The notes below the pieces were generated by a model. It saw nothing but the letters and a program-made list of their open reading frames with translations. It was not told where the DNA came from and made no database searches. Positions 21,374 to 30,620 of a stretch of 38,507 bases of DNA are shown piece by piece. This stretch comes from JBCCGE01 sp039029455. GTDB lineage: Bacteria; Pseudomonadota; Gammaproteobacteria; Arenicellales; Poriferihabitantaceae. Location of the stretch: contig JBCCGE010000026.1 of assembly GCA_039029455.1 (NCBI GenBank), forward strand, positions 1 to 38,507. Direction: 5' to 3'. Positions within the stretch are counted from its first letter, which is position 1, and the number at the start of each line of letters is the position of its first letter. Both the position numbers and the translations under genes were made by a program.

Positions 21374-24300
21374 ATGCTACTGAAACCCCAATTGCCCACC
21401 GGCGGACAGCGCAGTCTTTGGCGTGGAGTTGCGGGCTCCGGACTGGGGCTGGCAGTTGCAGAGGCGGCTCAATCGTGGCGAGGACCCACCATTGTAGTCC
21501 TCAGCGAGCCCAGAAATGTTCAGTTGCTTGGGGATGAGCTGCATTTTTATCTGCCGCAAAGCGCCATTGACTCGGGCCCTGTCACCGAGTTCTCGGGTTG
21601 GGAGTGTCTGCCCTATGATGTGTTTTCACCTCACCAGGAGATCATCTCTGATCGCCTTCGACTTCTGTCGACACTGGGCGAACTCAAAGACGGCGTCGTT
21701 CTGACAACCGCTGCGAATCTACTGCAGCGACTGCCTCCAAAAGACTATGTTCTGGGCCACAGTTTCTCTATCAAATCCGGAGACCGTCTGGATCTGGAGA
21801 CCATTAAGGACCGCCTGGTAAACGCAAATTATGTCGCGGTCAGTCAGGTCATCGCGCCCGGTGAGTTCGCGATTCGAGGCGGGTTGCTGGATGTATTTCC
21901 GATGGGCTGCGAGTCGCCCTTCAGGATTGACCTGTTTGACGACGAAGTTGAGTCTATTCGACTGTTCAATCCGGACACGCAGCGTTCAAGCGACCGTGTC
22001 GATCGGATAGAACTGTTGCCGGCTCGGGAGTTTCCGATGACGGAGAGCGGCATAAAGACATTCCGACAGGCCTTTCGACGTTCATTCGAGGGAGATCCGC
22101 GAAAACAGACGGTCTACACTGAAATCAGTGCAGGTCAGATTCCAGCCGGAGCCGAGTTTTTTTTCCCGTTGTTTTTTGAAACCACCGCCACATTGTTTGA
22201 CTATCTCAGCGAGGGAACCCTGTTTGTAGTGGAGTCAACGCTGGCCGAAGACCTGCGCACACAATGGGCGGAAACCGGCGATCGATATACCAATGCAAAC
22301 TACGACGCGAGCCGAAAAGTACTGCCGCCCGGCACGCTGTATCTGAATCCTGATGAAGCACTGAAATCGGTTTCACAGTTCAATCGTGTCGTCGTCAATC
22401 AGGATACCCGATCGAGCGATGGCTGGGACGCCGGCTGCAGACCGACACAACGTTTCCCCGCGGATCCGCGACTCGATTCTCCCTACGAACCGCTGCTGGA
22501 GCATTTACGCACATCCAAAAATGCAACTCTGATGGTCGCCGAAACACCCGGTCGCCGGGAGGCAATGGAAGGCATGCTGTCAGGGCATAAACTGTCTCCA
22601 ATGGTGGTGGAGTCGTTCGAAGAGTTTATGCAGAAGTTACCGCCACTGGGTCTTTGTATCGCCCCGATTGACCGGGGACTTCGAATGGACAATCAACAGA
22701 TCGAAGTCATTACCGAGAGCCAGCTTTATGGCGAGAAGGTGTTTCAGCGGCGACGGCGCAGTCAGCAGTCCCAGGACCCGGAATCTCTGATTCGATCACT
22801 TGCTGAATTGAATCCGGGAGATCCGGTGGTGCATGTGGAGCACGGCGTTGGGCGATATGTAGGTCTGTCAACAATCGATATCTATGGCGACGAGACTGAA
22901 TTTCTGACTATCGCCTATGAGAACGACGACAAACTCTATGTGCCGGTCCTGTCGCTGAATCTGATCAGCCGATTCGTCGGCGGATCACCCGAATCTGCTC
23001 CCATCCACCGCCTGGGAGGCGAAGCCTGGAGTAAGGCAAAAAAACGCGCACGGGAAAAAGCCTACGATGTAGCGGCGGAACTCCTCGAGGTGGCAGCGCT
23101 GCGCAGTTCAAGAAACGGCCGGGCATTTGCAGTACCGAAAGAAGATTACGATGCATTCGTCGGTCGATTTGTTTTTGAGGAAACTCCCGACCAGACTCAG
23201 GCAATTTCCGAAGTTATAGACGATCTTTGTTCAATGCAGCCGATGGACCGGCTGGTCTGTGGCGATGTGGGTTTTGGCAAAACAGAAGTTGCACTCAGGG
23301 CCGCATTTATCGCTGTGCACAATAACTGTCAGGTCGCCATGCTCGTGCCCACAACACTGCTCGCCCAGCAACATTTTCAGACTTTTCTCGATCGATTTGC
23401 AGAACTCTCGATTTCGGTTGAACTGCTTTCACGATTTAAGTCGAAAAAGGAAAACGATACGGTTGTTGAAAAGCTAAAACAGGGTCTGGTTGACATTGTT
23501 ATTGGTACCCACAAACTTTTACAGGACGATATTCGATTTAAGAATCTGGGTTTGTTGATGATCGACGAAGAGCATCGATTCGGCGTTCGTCAAAAGGAGA
23601 AAATCAAACGAATGCGAAGCGAAGTGGATATCCTGACACTCACCGCGACACCGATTCCAAGGACCCTGAATATTTCTATGGCGGGGCTTCGCTCGATTTC
23701 CATTATCGCTACACCTCCACCCTCACGACTGTCGATAAAAACATTCGTCAGGGACTGGAACGAGGGACTGATCCGTGAGGCCTGTCTGCGTGAAGTGCGG
23801 CGAGGCGGTCAGGTCTACTTTCTTCACAACGACGTCAGAACGATCCCAAGAATGGTTGAGGAGCTCTCAGAGCTGGTGCCTGAAGCGACAATACATTTTG
23901 CGCACGGACAAATGGGCGAGACCCAACTCGAACGCATCATGCAGGACTTTTATCACCAGCGATTCAATGTCCTTGTGTGCAGTACGATTGTGGAGAGTGG
24001 TATCGACATACCGTCTGCAAATACAATCATTATCAACCGAGCGGATCGATTTGGTCTTGCCCAGCTCCACCAGTTGCGCGGACGTGTCGGCAGATCCCAC
24101 CATCAGGCTTTCGCCTATCTTCTGATCCCCGGACGAAAGCTGATTTCCGGGGATGCCAGGAAACGACTGGATGCCATTGATTCCATGGAAGATCTGGGCG
24201 CAGGCTTTGCCCTTGCGTCTCACGACCTCGAAATACGTGGCGCGGGAGAACTGCTCGGGGAAACCCAGAGCGGCTCAATTGATGACGTGGGATTCTCGCT

Positions 24301-24841
24301 ATACAGCGAGTACCTCTCCCAGGCGATCAATTCGATAAAAAATAACTCGCTCCCAAACGTCGACCCCATTGCCCATACAGACGATGTCGTGCAAATTGAT
24401 TTGCATATTCCGGCGCTGTTCCCGACCGACTATCTGGCAAATGCCCACACACGACTGGTTTTGTACAAGAGGATTGCAAGTGCCAAAAACGACGAGCAGC
24501 TTGACGAACTGCAAATTGAAGTTATAGACCGTTTTGGATTGCTTCCGGAGTCCGCTCGAAATCTGTTTCGACTCACGTCCATTCGTCTGCTGGCCGAGCA
24601 GCTTGGAATTCGCAAACTGGATATCGGAACCGAAGGTGGCGAGGTCACATTGTCGGACCGGCATCGCATCGATCCGATTGCCATCATTCAGCTCGTTCAA
24701 GATGAACCGCATCACTACAAACTTAGCAGCCCGACATCTTTTCGCTTAATTGACGAGCTTGCTGAACATGAAATTCGACTGGCCAAGGTGGATGGTTTAT
24801 TGAAGCATCTGCGACGACATCATGTGGATGCTGTTGACTGA
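21374..24841 (+). CDS. mfd: Transcription-repair coupling factor Mfd
   Basis: 1155 residues from the ATG at 21374, similar to E. coli Mfd (1148). A 12-codon longer start at 21338 is possible but does not match the family. The protein removes stalled RNA polymerase and recruits UvrA. The UvrB-homology region is N-terminal (LPYDVFSPHQEIISDRL, GEFAIRGGLLDVFPMG). The RNA polymerase interaction domain holds HVEHGVGRYVGL (about 485). The RecG-like motor shows the Walker A GDVGFGKT (630-637), DEEH (731-734), LTATPIPRTL and HQLRGRVGRSHHQAFAYLL. The TRCF C-terminal domain closes the protein. csiV follows 77 bp later. Confidence 0.97.
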   Translation: MLLKPQLPTGGQRSLWRGVAGSGLGLAVAEAAQSWRGPTIVVLSEPRNVQLLGDELHFYLPQSAIDSGPVTEFSGWECLPYDVFSPHQEIISDRLRLLSTLGELKDGVVLTTAANLLQRLPPKDYVLGHSFSIKSGDRLDLETIKDRLVNANYVAVSQVIAPGEFAIRGGLLDVFPMGCESPFRIDLFDDEVESIRLFNPDTQRSSDRVDRIELLPAREFPMTESGIKTFRQAFRRSFEGDPRKQTVYTEISAGQIPAGAEFFFPLFFETTATLFDYLSEGTLFVVESTLAEDLRTQWAETGDRYTNANYDASRKVLPPGTLYLNPDEALKSVSQFNRVVVNQDTRSSDGWDAGCRPTQRFPADPRLDSPYEPLLEHLRTSKNATLMVAETPGRREAMEGMLSGHKLSPMVVESFEEFMQKLPPLGLCIAPIDRGLRMDNQQIEVITESQLYGEKVFQRRRRSQQSQDPESLIRSLAELNPGDPVVHVEHGVGRYVGLSTIDIYGDETEFLTIAYENDDKLYVPVLSLNLISRFVGGSPESAPIHRLGGEAWSKAKKRAREKAYDVAAELLEVAALRSSRNGRAFAVPKEDYDAFVGRFVFEETPDQTQAISEVIDDLCSMQPMDRLVCGDVGFGKTEVALRAAFIAVHNNCQVAMLVPTTLLAQQHFQTFLDRFAELSISVELLSRFKSKKENDTVVEKLKQGLVDIVIGTHKLLQDDIRFKNLGLLMIDEEHRFGVRQKEKIKRMRSEVDILTLTATPIPRTLNISMAGLRSISIIATPPPSRLSIKTFVRDWNEGLIREACLREVRRGGQVYFLHNDVRTIPRMVEELSELVPEATIHFAHGQMGETQLERIMQDFYHQRFNVLVCSTIVESGIDIPSANTIIINRADRFGLAQLHQLRGRVGRSHHQAFAYLLIPGRKLISGDARKRLDAIDSMEDLGAGFALASHDLEIRGAGELLGETQSGSIDDVGFSLYSEYLSQAINSIKNNSLPNVDPIAHTDDVVQIDLHIPALFPTDYLANAHTRLVLYKRIASAKNDEQLDELQIEVIDRFGLLPESARNLFRLTSIRLLAEQLGIRKLDIGTEGGEVTLSDRHRIDPIAIIQLVQDEPHHYKLSSPTSFRLIDELAEHEIRLAKVDGLLKHLRRHHVDAVD

Positions 24842-24918
24842 TTCCTCGCTGACGAAACGAGTTCCGCTATGGTCGATATGTTAGACTGCGCGCACTGAAA
24901 AGTGGACTGCGCTATACC

Positions 24919-25587
24919 ATGACCTCTGCAGGCTGTATCCGCCATTTGCTCTCTGTATTCATCGTGGTCGCCACGATGATTCCGGCTGCAGCGTACAGTC
25001 GGGATTATGAGATTGAACTCATTATTTTCCAGAATGCGAAGGGCGATCAGTACGAGGGTGAACGGTGGAGCATGCAATCCAGTGCGCGCCAGGAGAACGA
25101 AACGAGAATTCAGTCACTTGTGGGTCGCGCAGACACTGTAGCCTCCAGCAGCCAACTGTCGCGGCTCGACGGCGTAAGATCCAATCTGGCGCGGTCCGGG
25201 CACCGAATTCTGAGGACAATCCGCTGGAGACAGCCTTCAGCCGTCTACCAGAATGCACCGCTGGTTGCCCTTGGAGTCCCAGGCAGCCCTTTGGATCTGG
25301 GTTTTATCAGAATCTACAAAACGTCTCTGATTTTTGCTGATATCGATTTGAAAGTTCGACTGGAGCGCATAGGACTTCCGCAACCGGTCTCAAGCGAGCT
25401 GACACAGACTGCAGAGCTCTCCTCGAATCCCTCCTTGAATTCGGTTGAAAATACCCTGCAGCCTGCGCCGGTGGCGAGGATTCAGGATTTTTTTCTCTCT
25501 GAGAAACGTCGTCTTAAGTTCAAGGAAGTGCACTATTTTGACCATCCGTTGTTCGGCGCAATACTGGGTGTCTGGCCTTCTGAGTAG
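24919..25587 (+). CDS. csiV: CsiV-family exported protein
   Basis: 222 residues. A signal peptide (LLSVFIVVATMIPAAAYS, about 10-27) is followed by RDYEIELIIFQNAKGDQYEGERW, the hallmark start of the CsiV family, and by a C-terminal LKFKEVHYFDHPLFGAILGV segment typical of it. CsiV was described in Shewanella as a periplasmic peptidoglycan-binding protein with a role in 3-ketoacyl/lipid and cell-shape phenotypes that is poorly understood; the exact function is unclear. Position after mfd is conserved in Pseudomonas, which supports the call. Confidence 0.8.
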   Translation: MTSAGCIRHLLSVFIVVATMIPAAAYSRDYEIELIIFQNAKGDQYEGERWSMQSSARQENETRIQSLVGRADTVASSSQLSRLDGVRSNLARSGHRILRTIRWRQPSAVYQNAPLVALGVPGSPLDLGFIRIYKTSLIFADIDLKVRLERIGLPQPVSSELTQTAELSSNPSLNSVENTLQPAPVARIQDFFLSEKRRLKFKEVHYFDHPLFGAILGVWPSE

Positions 25588-25602
25588 AATTTGGTAGATT
25601 GT

Positions 25603-25631
25603 GTCTGCGGTTTGAACACGGACACGCAGAC
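25603..25631. terminator. Weak inverted repeat between convergent csiV and mtnP
   Basis: GTCTGCG at 25603-25609 pairs with CGCAGAC at 25625-25631 around a 15-base loop, in the 74-bp gap between two convergent genes. There is no T-run after it on either strand, so a termination role is only suggested by position. Confidence 0.3.
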
Positions 25632-25661
25632 GCACCAGACTGATTCAGGACGAAGAAATTA

Positions 25662-26408
25662 TTAACGCGACAAATGTTTCAACAGCCTAAATGCTTTGCC
25701 TGATCCCTTTTTAAGATTATCGCGGATGACTTCAATCGTGATTTGCTGGTCGGATCGACCTGCAGCTTTATTCACCACGATCGCAAGACAGGCGTAATCC
25801 AAATCCAGTTCACGCGCCAGTGCGGCCTCCGGCATTCCTGTCATGCCCACAATAGTCGCGCCGTCACGCTCCAACCGGTCAATTTCTGCCGCAGTTTCGA
25901 GCCGGGGACCCTGCGTCGCTGCGTAGCATCCCTGTGCGGTCACTCGAACTCGCGCCGCTTTTGCTGCGTCCATAAGTCTCTCGCGCAATTCCGTTGAATA
26001 GGGTTGGGTGAAATCGATATGCTCTACACGGTCCGCTTTACCGTCGAAAAAGGTGTGCTCCCGACCCCAGGTGTAATCAATCAACTGGTCCGGAACAACA
26101 ATACTGCCCTCTACAGCGTCTTCGCTGATACCTCCGACGGCCGCAAAAGCGATCACTCGACTCACACCGACGGATTGCAGCGCCCACAGATTGGCTCTGT
26201 AGTTAATCACATGAGGCGGAATGGTGTGATTTGCGCCATGCCTTGGCAAAAAGACGACGGATTGCCCCTGCAACTCGCCCCAGGACAGAACACCCGAAGG
26301 ACTGCCATACGGTGTGCGGACCACTTCGCGTTTATGAATCGAAAGCTGCCGAATCTGATCAAACCCGGTTCCGCCAATTATTGCTATGGTTTTGCGTCGG
26401 TTTGCCAT
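25662..26408 (-). CDS. mtnP: S-methyl-5'-thioinosine phosphorylase
   Basis: 248 residues of the PNP/MTAP phosphorylase family: IIGGTGFDQI (phosphate loop), FLPRHGANHTIPPHVINYRANL, GCYAATQGPRLETAAEI and GMTGMPEAALARELDL. The base-specificity segment reads AIVVNKAAG, with Asn (about 213) where adenosine-specific MTAPs have Asp. That favours 6-oxopurines, as in P. aeruginosa PA3004, which acts on methylthioinosine. It salvages the methylthio by-product of polyamine and homoserine lactone synthesis. The gene lies 5 bp after the glycosyltransferase-SDR fusion gene and is the last gene of the minus-strand run. Some annotations would call it MTAP. Confidence 0.88.
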   Translation of the reverse strand: MANRRKTIAIIGGTGFDQIRQLSIHKREVVRTPYGSPSGVLSWGELQGQSVVFLPRHGANHTIPPHVINYRANLWALQSVGVSRVIAFAAVGGISEDAVEGSIVVPDQLIDYTWGREHTFFDGKADRVEHIDFTQPYSTELRERLMDAAKAARVRVTAQGCYAATQGPRLETAAEIDRLERDGATIVGMTGMPEAALARELDLDYACLAIVVNKAAGRSDQQITIEVIRDNLKKGSGKAFRLLKHLSR

Positions 26409-26413
26409 GGTCT

Positions 26414-28363
26414 TCAGGGTACAAATTTTCCGGGCGAGTAACCGAAAGCCTCACGCGCTGGTTCGTTGTCAAAAACCAGATCCTGCTGTAAACGATCAGC
26501 AGCCCCTGAAGTTACAAAATCGAGACCCGGTATTTTCTCTGTCAGGGTCAGTACACTTTTGATCAGCCAAAGCGGTACAGGAAGAAAGCGGGCTTTGCGT
26601 TGCTGACTCTGGAACACCCGCTCAACCATCTTTCGATAAGAAATTTTTTCAAGACCACCCAGTTCAAATGTTTTCACAGAGGGTTGTGACCGCCAGAGTT
26701 TCGTCGTCTGGATCGCATACAGACAAGCCAGCGCAACATCGTGCGAGTGCACCGGCTGCCGCAGGCCATCGCCTCGACCCAATAGTGGGAAAAACCGAAA
26801 CCAGCGAACAAAATCAGAAATAAAGTTGATGTTCTGATTTCGAGGTCCCCCATAAATCATCGTTGGCCTGAATATCACCGCAGAACATTCAAGTTGATCG
26901 GCGAGTTTTTCTGCGTATCGCTCGCCCGCTTTGAGTGACTTCACCAGCTTTTGATCACGCCGACTGGTTGATTCACTTTTTGAATGCAGACTGGAACTGC
27001 TGACGGCCAATAGTCGACGAGGCTTCAGTTTTCTGAACAGGCGACCAAATGCACGGGTTGTCCATATCGGAGCCAGATTAATCCAGTAATCAATTTTAAT
27101 TTCTTCAGGTTGCGGTGATTTTTCAAAGTACTCAGCCGACATCCAGCGCACGCTATTCGTCTTGCTGTCGACAGGCTTTTGCACCGTTCTGGACACCGCA
27201 ACGATATCGTAGCCACATTTGGTCAAAAGTTTAATGAGATGGTCACCGACATCAGATTTCGCCCCCGTTAACAACACAGTGCGCCCCCTGCCGGGTTTTG
27301 CGTCATTTTTCGTGCCGGATACCACGTCTTCCACCAGCAGTCCCGAGTCATTGTTCTGGTCCAACTCGCTTTCCCCGGCCCGACGAAATTCTCCAAACCA
27401 GGAGGACAGTCTGAATCGGGCCAGACTGGCCCTGACCAGTGCCTTGTTTAGCCACTGCAGCGGCAGATTATCCCGACTCGCCTGATGATTCTCGTAGTAG
27501 GTCAGCATACCCTCGTGCTTGTAGGACTCGACGGTAAGGGATGACACATTGCCTGAAGCACCCTGCTGATGAAAAACAGAGTATGCAGGACAGAAGAGAA
27601 CGTCGTATCCGATATCGCGAGACCTGCGACAAATATCAAGATCTTCACAGTGCAGGAAATACGACTCATCCATACCGTTCAGCTCATCAAACACATCGCG
27701 TCGAATCATCATTGCTGAACCTGAAACGGCATCGACCGATTCGGTATGCGGCGGAAGAAGTTCATGATTCCGGTTCACACCTTCAAAACGACGCTCGAGT
27801 CCAAGAGTGGTCACTACACTCCGAACCAGCGTGGGGTCATTCCGACGGCAGCCGCGCTGCTCGGTACCGTCAGCATTGAATACGATCGGACCCGCAATTC
27901 CCGCTGACGGTCGCGCTTCCAGCTCGTCTCGTAACCCTGACAGCGTCTTCGCATTAATCATAGCGTCAGGGTTTAACAACATGATGTAGTCGGATTCCAC
28001 ATTACGAGCTCCGACGTTCACTGCGGTAGAGAAGCCCAGATTGTCTTCGTTCTTTACCAACTCGAGTCGATGGTGTCGAAGCTGACCACTGTGCACCCCC
28101 TTAAGGCTGTCATCATCAGAACTATTGTCAACCACGACGATACGAAGCCCGACTTCCGACTTCAACAGTGAGACCAGACACCGCTTCAGATAACGACCAC
28201 TGTTGTAATTTACGATCACCACACCAATGGACGGCGGTACGGGTCTTGAAACAGAATCGGGGTTAGTGCGGTCTCCAAGCCCACCGAAAACGGCAACTTT
28301 TTCCGCTTCGTCTTCAACGACCTGCAACACCGGCCCGTCTGAACTCTTGTTTTTGCTCACCAT
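26414..28363 (-). CDS. Fusion of family 2 glycosyltransferase and atypical NAD-binding SDR
   Basis: 649 residues. About 45-300 is a GT-A family 2 glycosyltransferase like rhamnosyltransferases: VVIVNYNSG, IVVVDNSSDDDS, NLGFSTAVNVG, LLNPDAM (about 131) and YFLHCEDLDICRR. A linker follows, then from about 360 an extended SDR: RTVLLTGAKSDVGDHL (Rossmann loop), VIFRPTMIYGG and a substrate-side segment with FELGG. The catalytic YxxxK is not intact: the matching region near residue 478 reads VKSLKAGERYAE with no Tyr four residues before the Lys. This resembles NDUFA9-like atypical SDRs, so dehydrogenase or epimerase activity is doubtful. It probably transfers a sugar to a surface glycan at the membrane. 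Confidence 0.85.
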   Translation of the reverse strand: MVSKNKSSDGPVLQVVEDEAEKVAVFGGLGDRTNPDSVSRPVPPSIGVVIVNYNSGRYLKRCLVSLLKSEVGLRIVVVDNSSDDDSLKGVHSGQLRHHRLELVKNEDNLGFSTAVNVGARNVESDYIMLLNPDAMINAKTLSGLRDELEARPSAGIAGPIVFNADGTEQRGCRRNDPTLVRSVVTTLGLERRFEGVNRNHELLPPHTESVDAVSGSAMMIRRDVFDELNGMDESYFLHCEDLDICRRSRDIGYDVLFCPAYSVFHQQGASGNVSSLTVESYKHEGMLTYYENHQASRDNLPLQWLNKALVRASLARFRLSSWFGEFRRAGESELDQNNDSGLLVEDVVSGTKNDAKPGRGRTVLLTGAKSDVGDHLIKLLTKCGYDIVAVSRTVQKPVDSKTNSVRWMSAEYFEKSPQPEEIKIDYWINLAPIWTTRAFGRLFRKLKPRRLLAVSSSSLHSKSESTSRRDQKLVKSLKAGERYAEKLADQLECSAVIFRPTMIYGGPRNQNINFISDFVRWFRFFPLLGRGDGLRQPVHSHDVALACLYAIQTTKLWRSQPSVKTFELGGLEKISYRKMVERVFQSQQRKARFLPVPLWLIKSVLTLTEKIPGLDFVTSGAADRLQQDLVFDNEPAREAFGYSPGKFVP

Positions 28364-28466
28364 TTTTCCCCCTTTCTATGATATGCAGAAACCGGCAGAT
28401 ATGGACCAGCTCAGCATCAGCACTGTATTTTACGTGGGTTGCGCCTGACTTTCATTTCCCTGTTGC

Positions 28467-29465
28467 TCAATGTCTGTTCCGCCCAAAGTACGGCGTCAAC
28501 CAGCCCTTCACCATATGGTCATCAATTGAATTCACTGCGGGGTTTTGTTTTTCCGACTGTCTACGGCTTCTCCAGATTATTGGCAGCGATCTGATCGCAT
28601 GCCACTTCGCAGTAAAAATTACCCTGCCCCTGCCTTTAGCGGTGTAATAGATCAGTGTCGCAATAGTGAGCACAATATGTTGGGGTAAGTACCGTAGCAT
28701 CAGACGCCGCGGCATGTTCTTGAAAAAGGTCCACACAAGATTTCGATGCCCGTGATAGATGCTGAAATCGCTCTCGCGCCCGGTGACTGCCGAGCCGATG
28801 TGGTGTACCACAGCCTCGTCGACATGAACACATTGACTACCGGTCAAACGCAGTCTGAACGCAAGATCCACGTCTTCGTTGTAGCAAAAGTAGCGCTCGT
28901 CAAAACCCCCTGCCTGCTGCCATTTTGAAGTGCGATACAGCGATGCAGCCCCGCACGGCGAAAACACGTTTTCTCCAGTTCCACGTTTAATGTTGGCATG
29001 ACCACCGTGGTCACGCCGCCAGCTCAACCCGCTCACATGATACGAATCTCCGGTCCCATCGAGTCTGGTCAGGTCGTTTGCATTCAGGAGACGACACGAT
29101 ACCATGTCAATTGCTTTATCGCGCTCTGCGGTCCTCAGCATCGTCTGCAGACAATCGGGTTCAGCCCAGGCATCCGGGTTCAGCAGGAAAACCCAGTCTG
29201 ACGTATCGTCGGTTCCGACGGCCAGATTGTTCGCCGCCGCAAAGCCCAGATTCTCCCGTTGCACGAGCAGTTCAACATGAGGAAATCGCTCGGCGATTCG
29301 TGTTGTCGAACCATCGACACTGGCATTGTCGACGACAATAATCCTGGCAATAGGGTGGGTTTGTCGAAGTAACGAATCAATTGCTCGTAAAACATCTTCA
29401 CCGCCATTGAAATTCACAATGACAGCAAGGATGCGACTCGGGTTCGTTACCGACTCTGTGGTCAT
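28467..29465 (-). CDS. Family 2 glycosyltransferase (rhamnosyltransferase-like)
   Basis: 332 residues with the GT-A pattern: ILAVIVNFNGGEDVLRAIDSL, IIVVDNASVDGS, NLGFAAANNLAVG, LLNPDAWAEPD (metal and nucleotide-sugar binding) and FDERYFCYNEDVDLAFRLRL (catalytic acid region). The C-terminal part has one hydrophobic, membrane-associating stretch (YLPQHIVLTIATLIYY). Its sequence is close to the N-terminal half of the neighbouring fusion protein, so the two may be duplicates. The donor could be dTDP-rhamnose, given rmlAB in the same run, but the acceptor is not known. The ATG is preceded by AAGG at a usable distance. Confidence 0.87.
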   Translation of the reverse strand: MTTESVTNPSRILAVIVNFNGGEDVLRAIDSLLRQTHPIARIIVVDNASVDGSTTRIAERFPHVELLVQRENLGFAAANNLAVGTDDTSDWVFLLNPDAWAEPDCLQTMLRTAERDKAIDMVSCRLLNANDLTRLDGTGDSYHVSGLSWRRDHGGHANIKRGTGENVFSPCGAASLYRTSKWQQAGGFDERYFCYNEDVDLAFRLRLTGSQCVHVDEAVVHHIGSAVTGRESDFSIYHGHRNLVWTFFKNMPRRLMLRYLPQHIVLTIATLIYYTAKGRGRVIFTAKWHAIRSLPIIWRSRRQSEKQNPAVNSIDDHMVKGWLTPYFGRNRH

Positions 29466-29576
29466 ATCAAAGCCTTGTTTTTATGCCACTAACAGCGGCA
29501 ATTAAACTCCTCGCACGGGTCTACCGAAATCAGAATTCCGGACACTGCAGTAATCGGTACCGACCTCCAGCCGGTA

Positions 29577-30572
29577 TCACTTGCTCCGATAAAGCGTGCG
29601 AATGTTGTACACCGGTTTATTCTGGGCCTCGTGATAGGTACGGGTCATCAACTCAGCAATCAGACCAACAGTTATGAACTGCAGACCAATAAATATCAAC
29701 AATATCCCCAGCAGCAGCAGCGGTCGATCCGACATCGGTACCGCAAAGGCAAATTTTTGAACCGTCAGAATGAGACTGATCAAAAATCCCACGGCTCCGC
29801 TGGCCAATCCGATTGACCCGAAGAACTGCATGGGTTTGCGCGAATAGCTGATCAGAAATTTCACGGTTATCAGGTCCAGAATCACGCGGAACGTTCTTGA
29901 TATCCCGTATTTGGATTCACCGGCGACCCGAGCGCGATGATTGACCTTAATTTCTGCGTATTTGACGCCGATCCAGTGGGCCATTGCCGGGATAAACCGA
30001 TGCATCTCTCCGTAAAGTGACGTCTGCTTGACGACCTCGTAACGGAATGCTTTCAGGGTACAGCCGTAATCGTGAAGTTTAACGTCGGTGGCCCAGGAGA
30101 TCAGCTTGTTGGCAAGCATCGATGGCAGCCGTCGCAGTAAATACCCATCCTGACGGTCAAATCTCCACCCACTGACCAAATCGTACCCTTCATCGATTTT
30201 TTCCAGCAGCCGGGGAATATCTTTGGGGTCGTTTTGACGGTCGGCATCCATAGAAATAACCACACGCCCCCGAGAGAGATCAAACCCGGCCGCCATGGCG
30301 GCGGTTTGCCCGAAGTTTCTTCGGAATTCAGCCACAACCACACGCGCATCACTCTGCTGAATGGATTTAAGATGGGAAAGAGTCTGGTCACGACTGCCGT
30401 CATCAACATAAATGATTTCAGACTGCAGCGGCATTTCGTCGAGCACAGCTGCAATTTCGGCGTGCATTTCACGAATATTTTCCTCTTCGTTGTACACAGG
30501 CAGAATGACCGAAAGGTCAAGCTCAGGCTCTGGCAAGGTGTCCGAAAGCGAATTTTTTAGTGATTGTGACAA
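29577..30572 (-). CDS. Membrane-bound family 2 glycosyltransferase, GtrB/DPMS-like
   Basis: 331 residues. The N-terminal catalytic domain has LDLSVILPVYNEEENIREMH, IIYVDDGSRDQT, FGQTAAMAAGF, ISMDADRQNDPKDIP (DxD) and HDYGCTLKAFR. Two transmembrane helices close the protein (about 251-278 and 285-309). This is the layout of polyprenyl-phosphate glycosyltransferases such as GtrB and ArnC, which load a sugar on undecaprenyl phosphate on the cytoplasmic face. The donor is probably a nucleotide hexose made nearby (UDP-glucose or UDP-glucuronate); this is inference. There is a 111-bp gap to the next gene. Confidence 0.87.
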   Translation of the reverse strand: MSQSLKNSLSDTLPEPELDLSVILPVYNEEENIREMHAEIAAVLDEMPLQSEIIYVDDGSRDQTLSHLKSIQQSDARVVVAEFRRNFGQTAAMAAGFDLSRGRVVISMDADRQNDPKDIPRLLEKIDEGYDLVSGWRFDRQDGYLLRRLPSMLANKLISWATDVKLHDYGCTLKAFRYEVVKQTSLYGEMHRFIPAMAHWIGVKYAEIKVNHRARVAGESKYGISRTFRVILDLITVKFLISYSRKPMQFFGSIGLASGAVGFLISLILTVQKFAFAVPMSDRPLLLLGILLIFIGLQFITVGLIAELMTRTYHEAQNKPVYNIRTLYRSK

Positions 30573-30620
30573 TGCGTTTAATCTCTCGTCTGATTGATGT
30601 ACGGACTGGCGGATTGACGG

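Noticed and set aside
29466..29576. Possible terminator in the 111-bp gap between two glycosyltransferase genes
   Set aside because: Only a 5-bp stem (TACCG/CGGTA) without a T-run; too weak to call.
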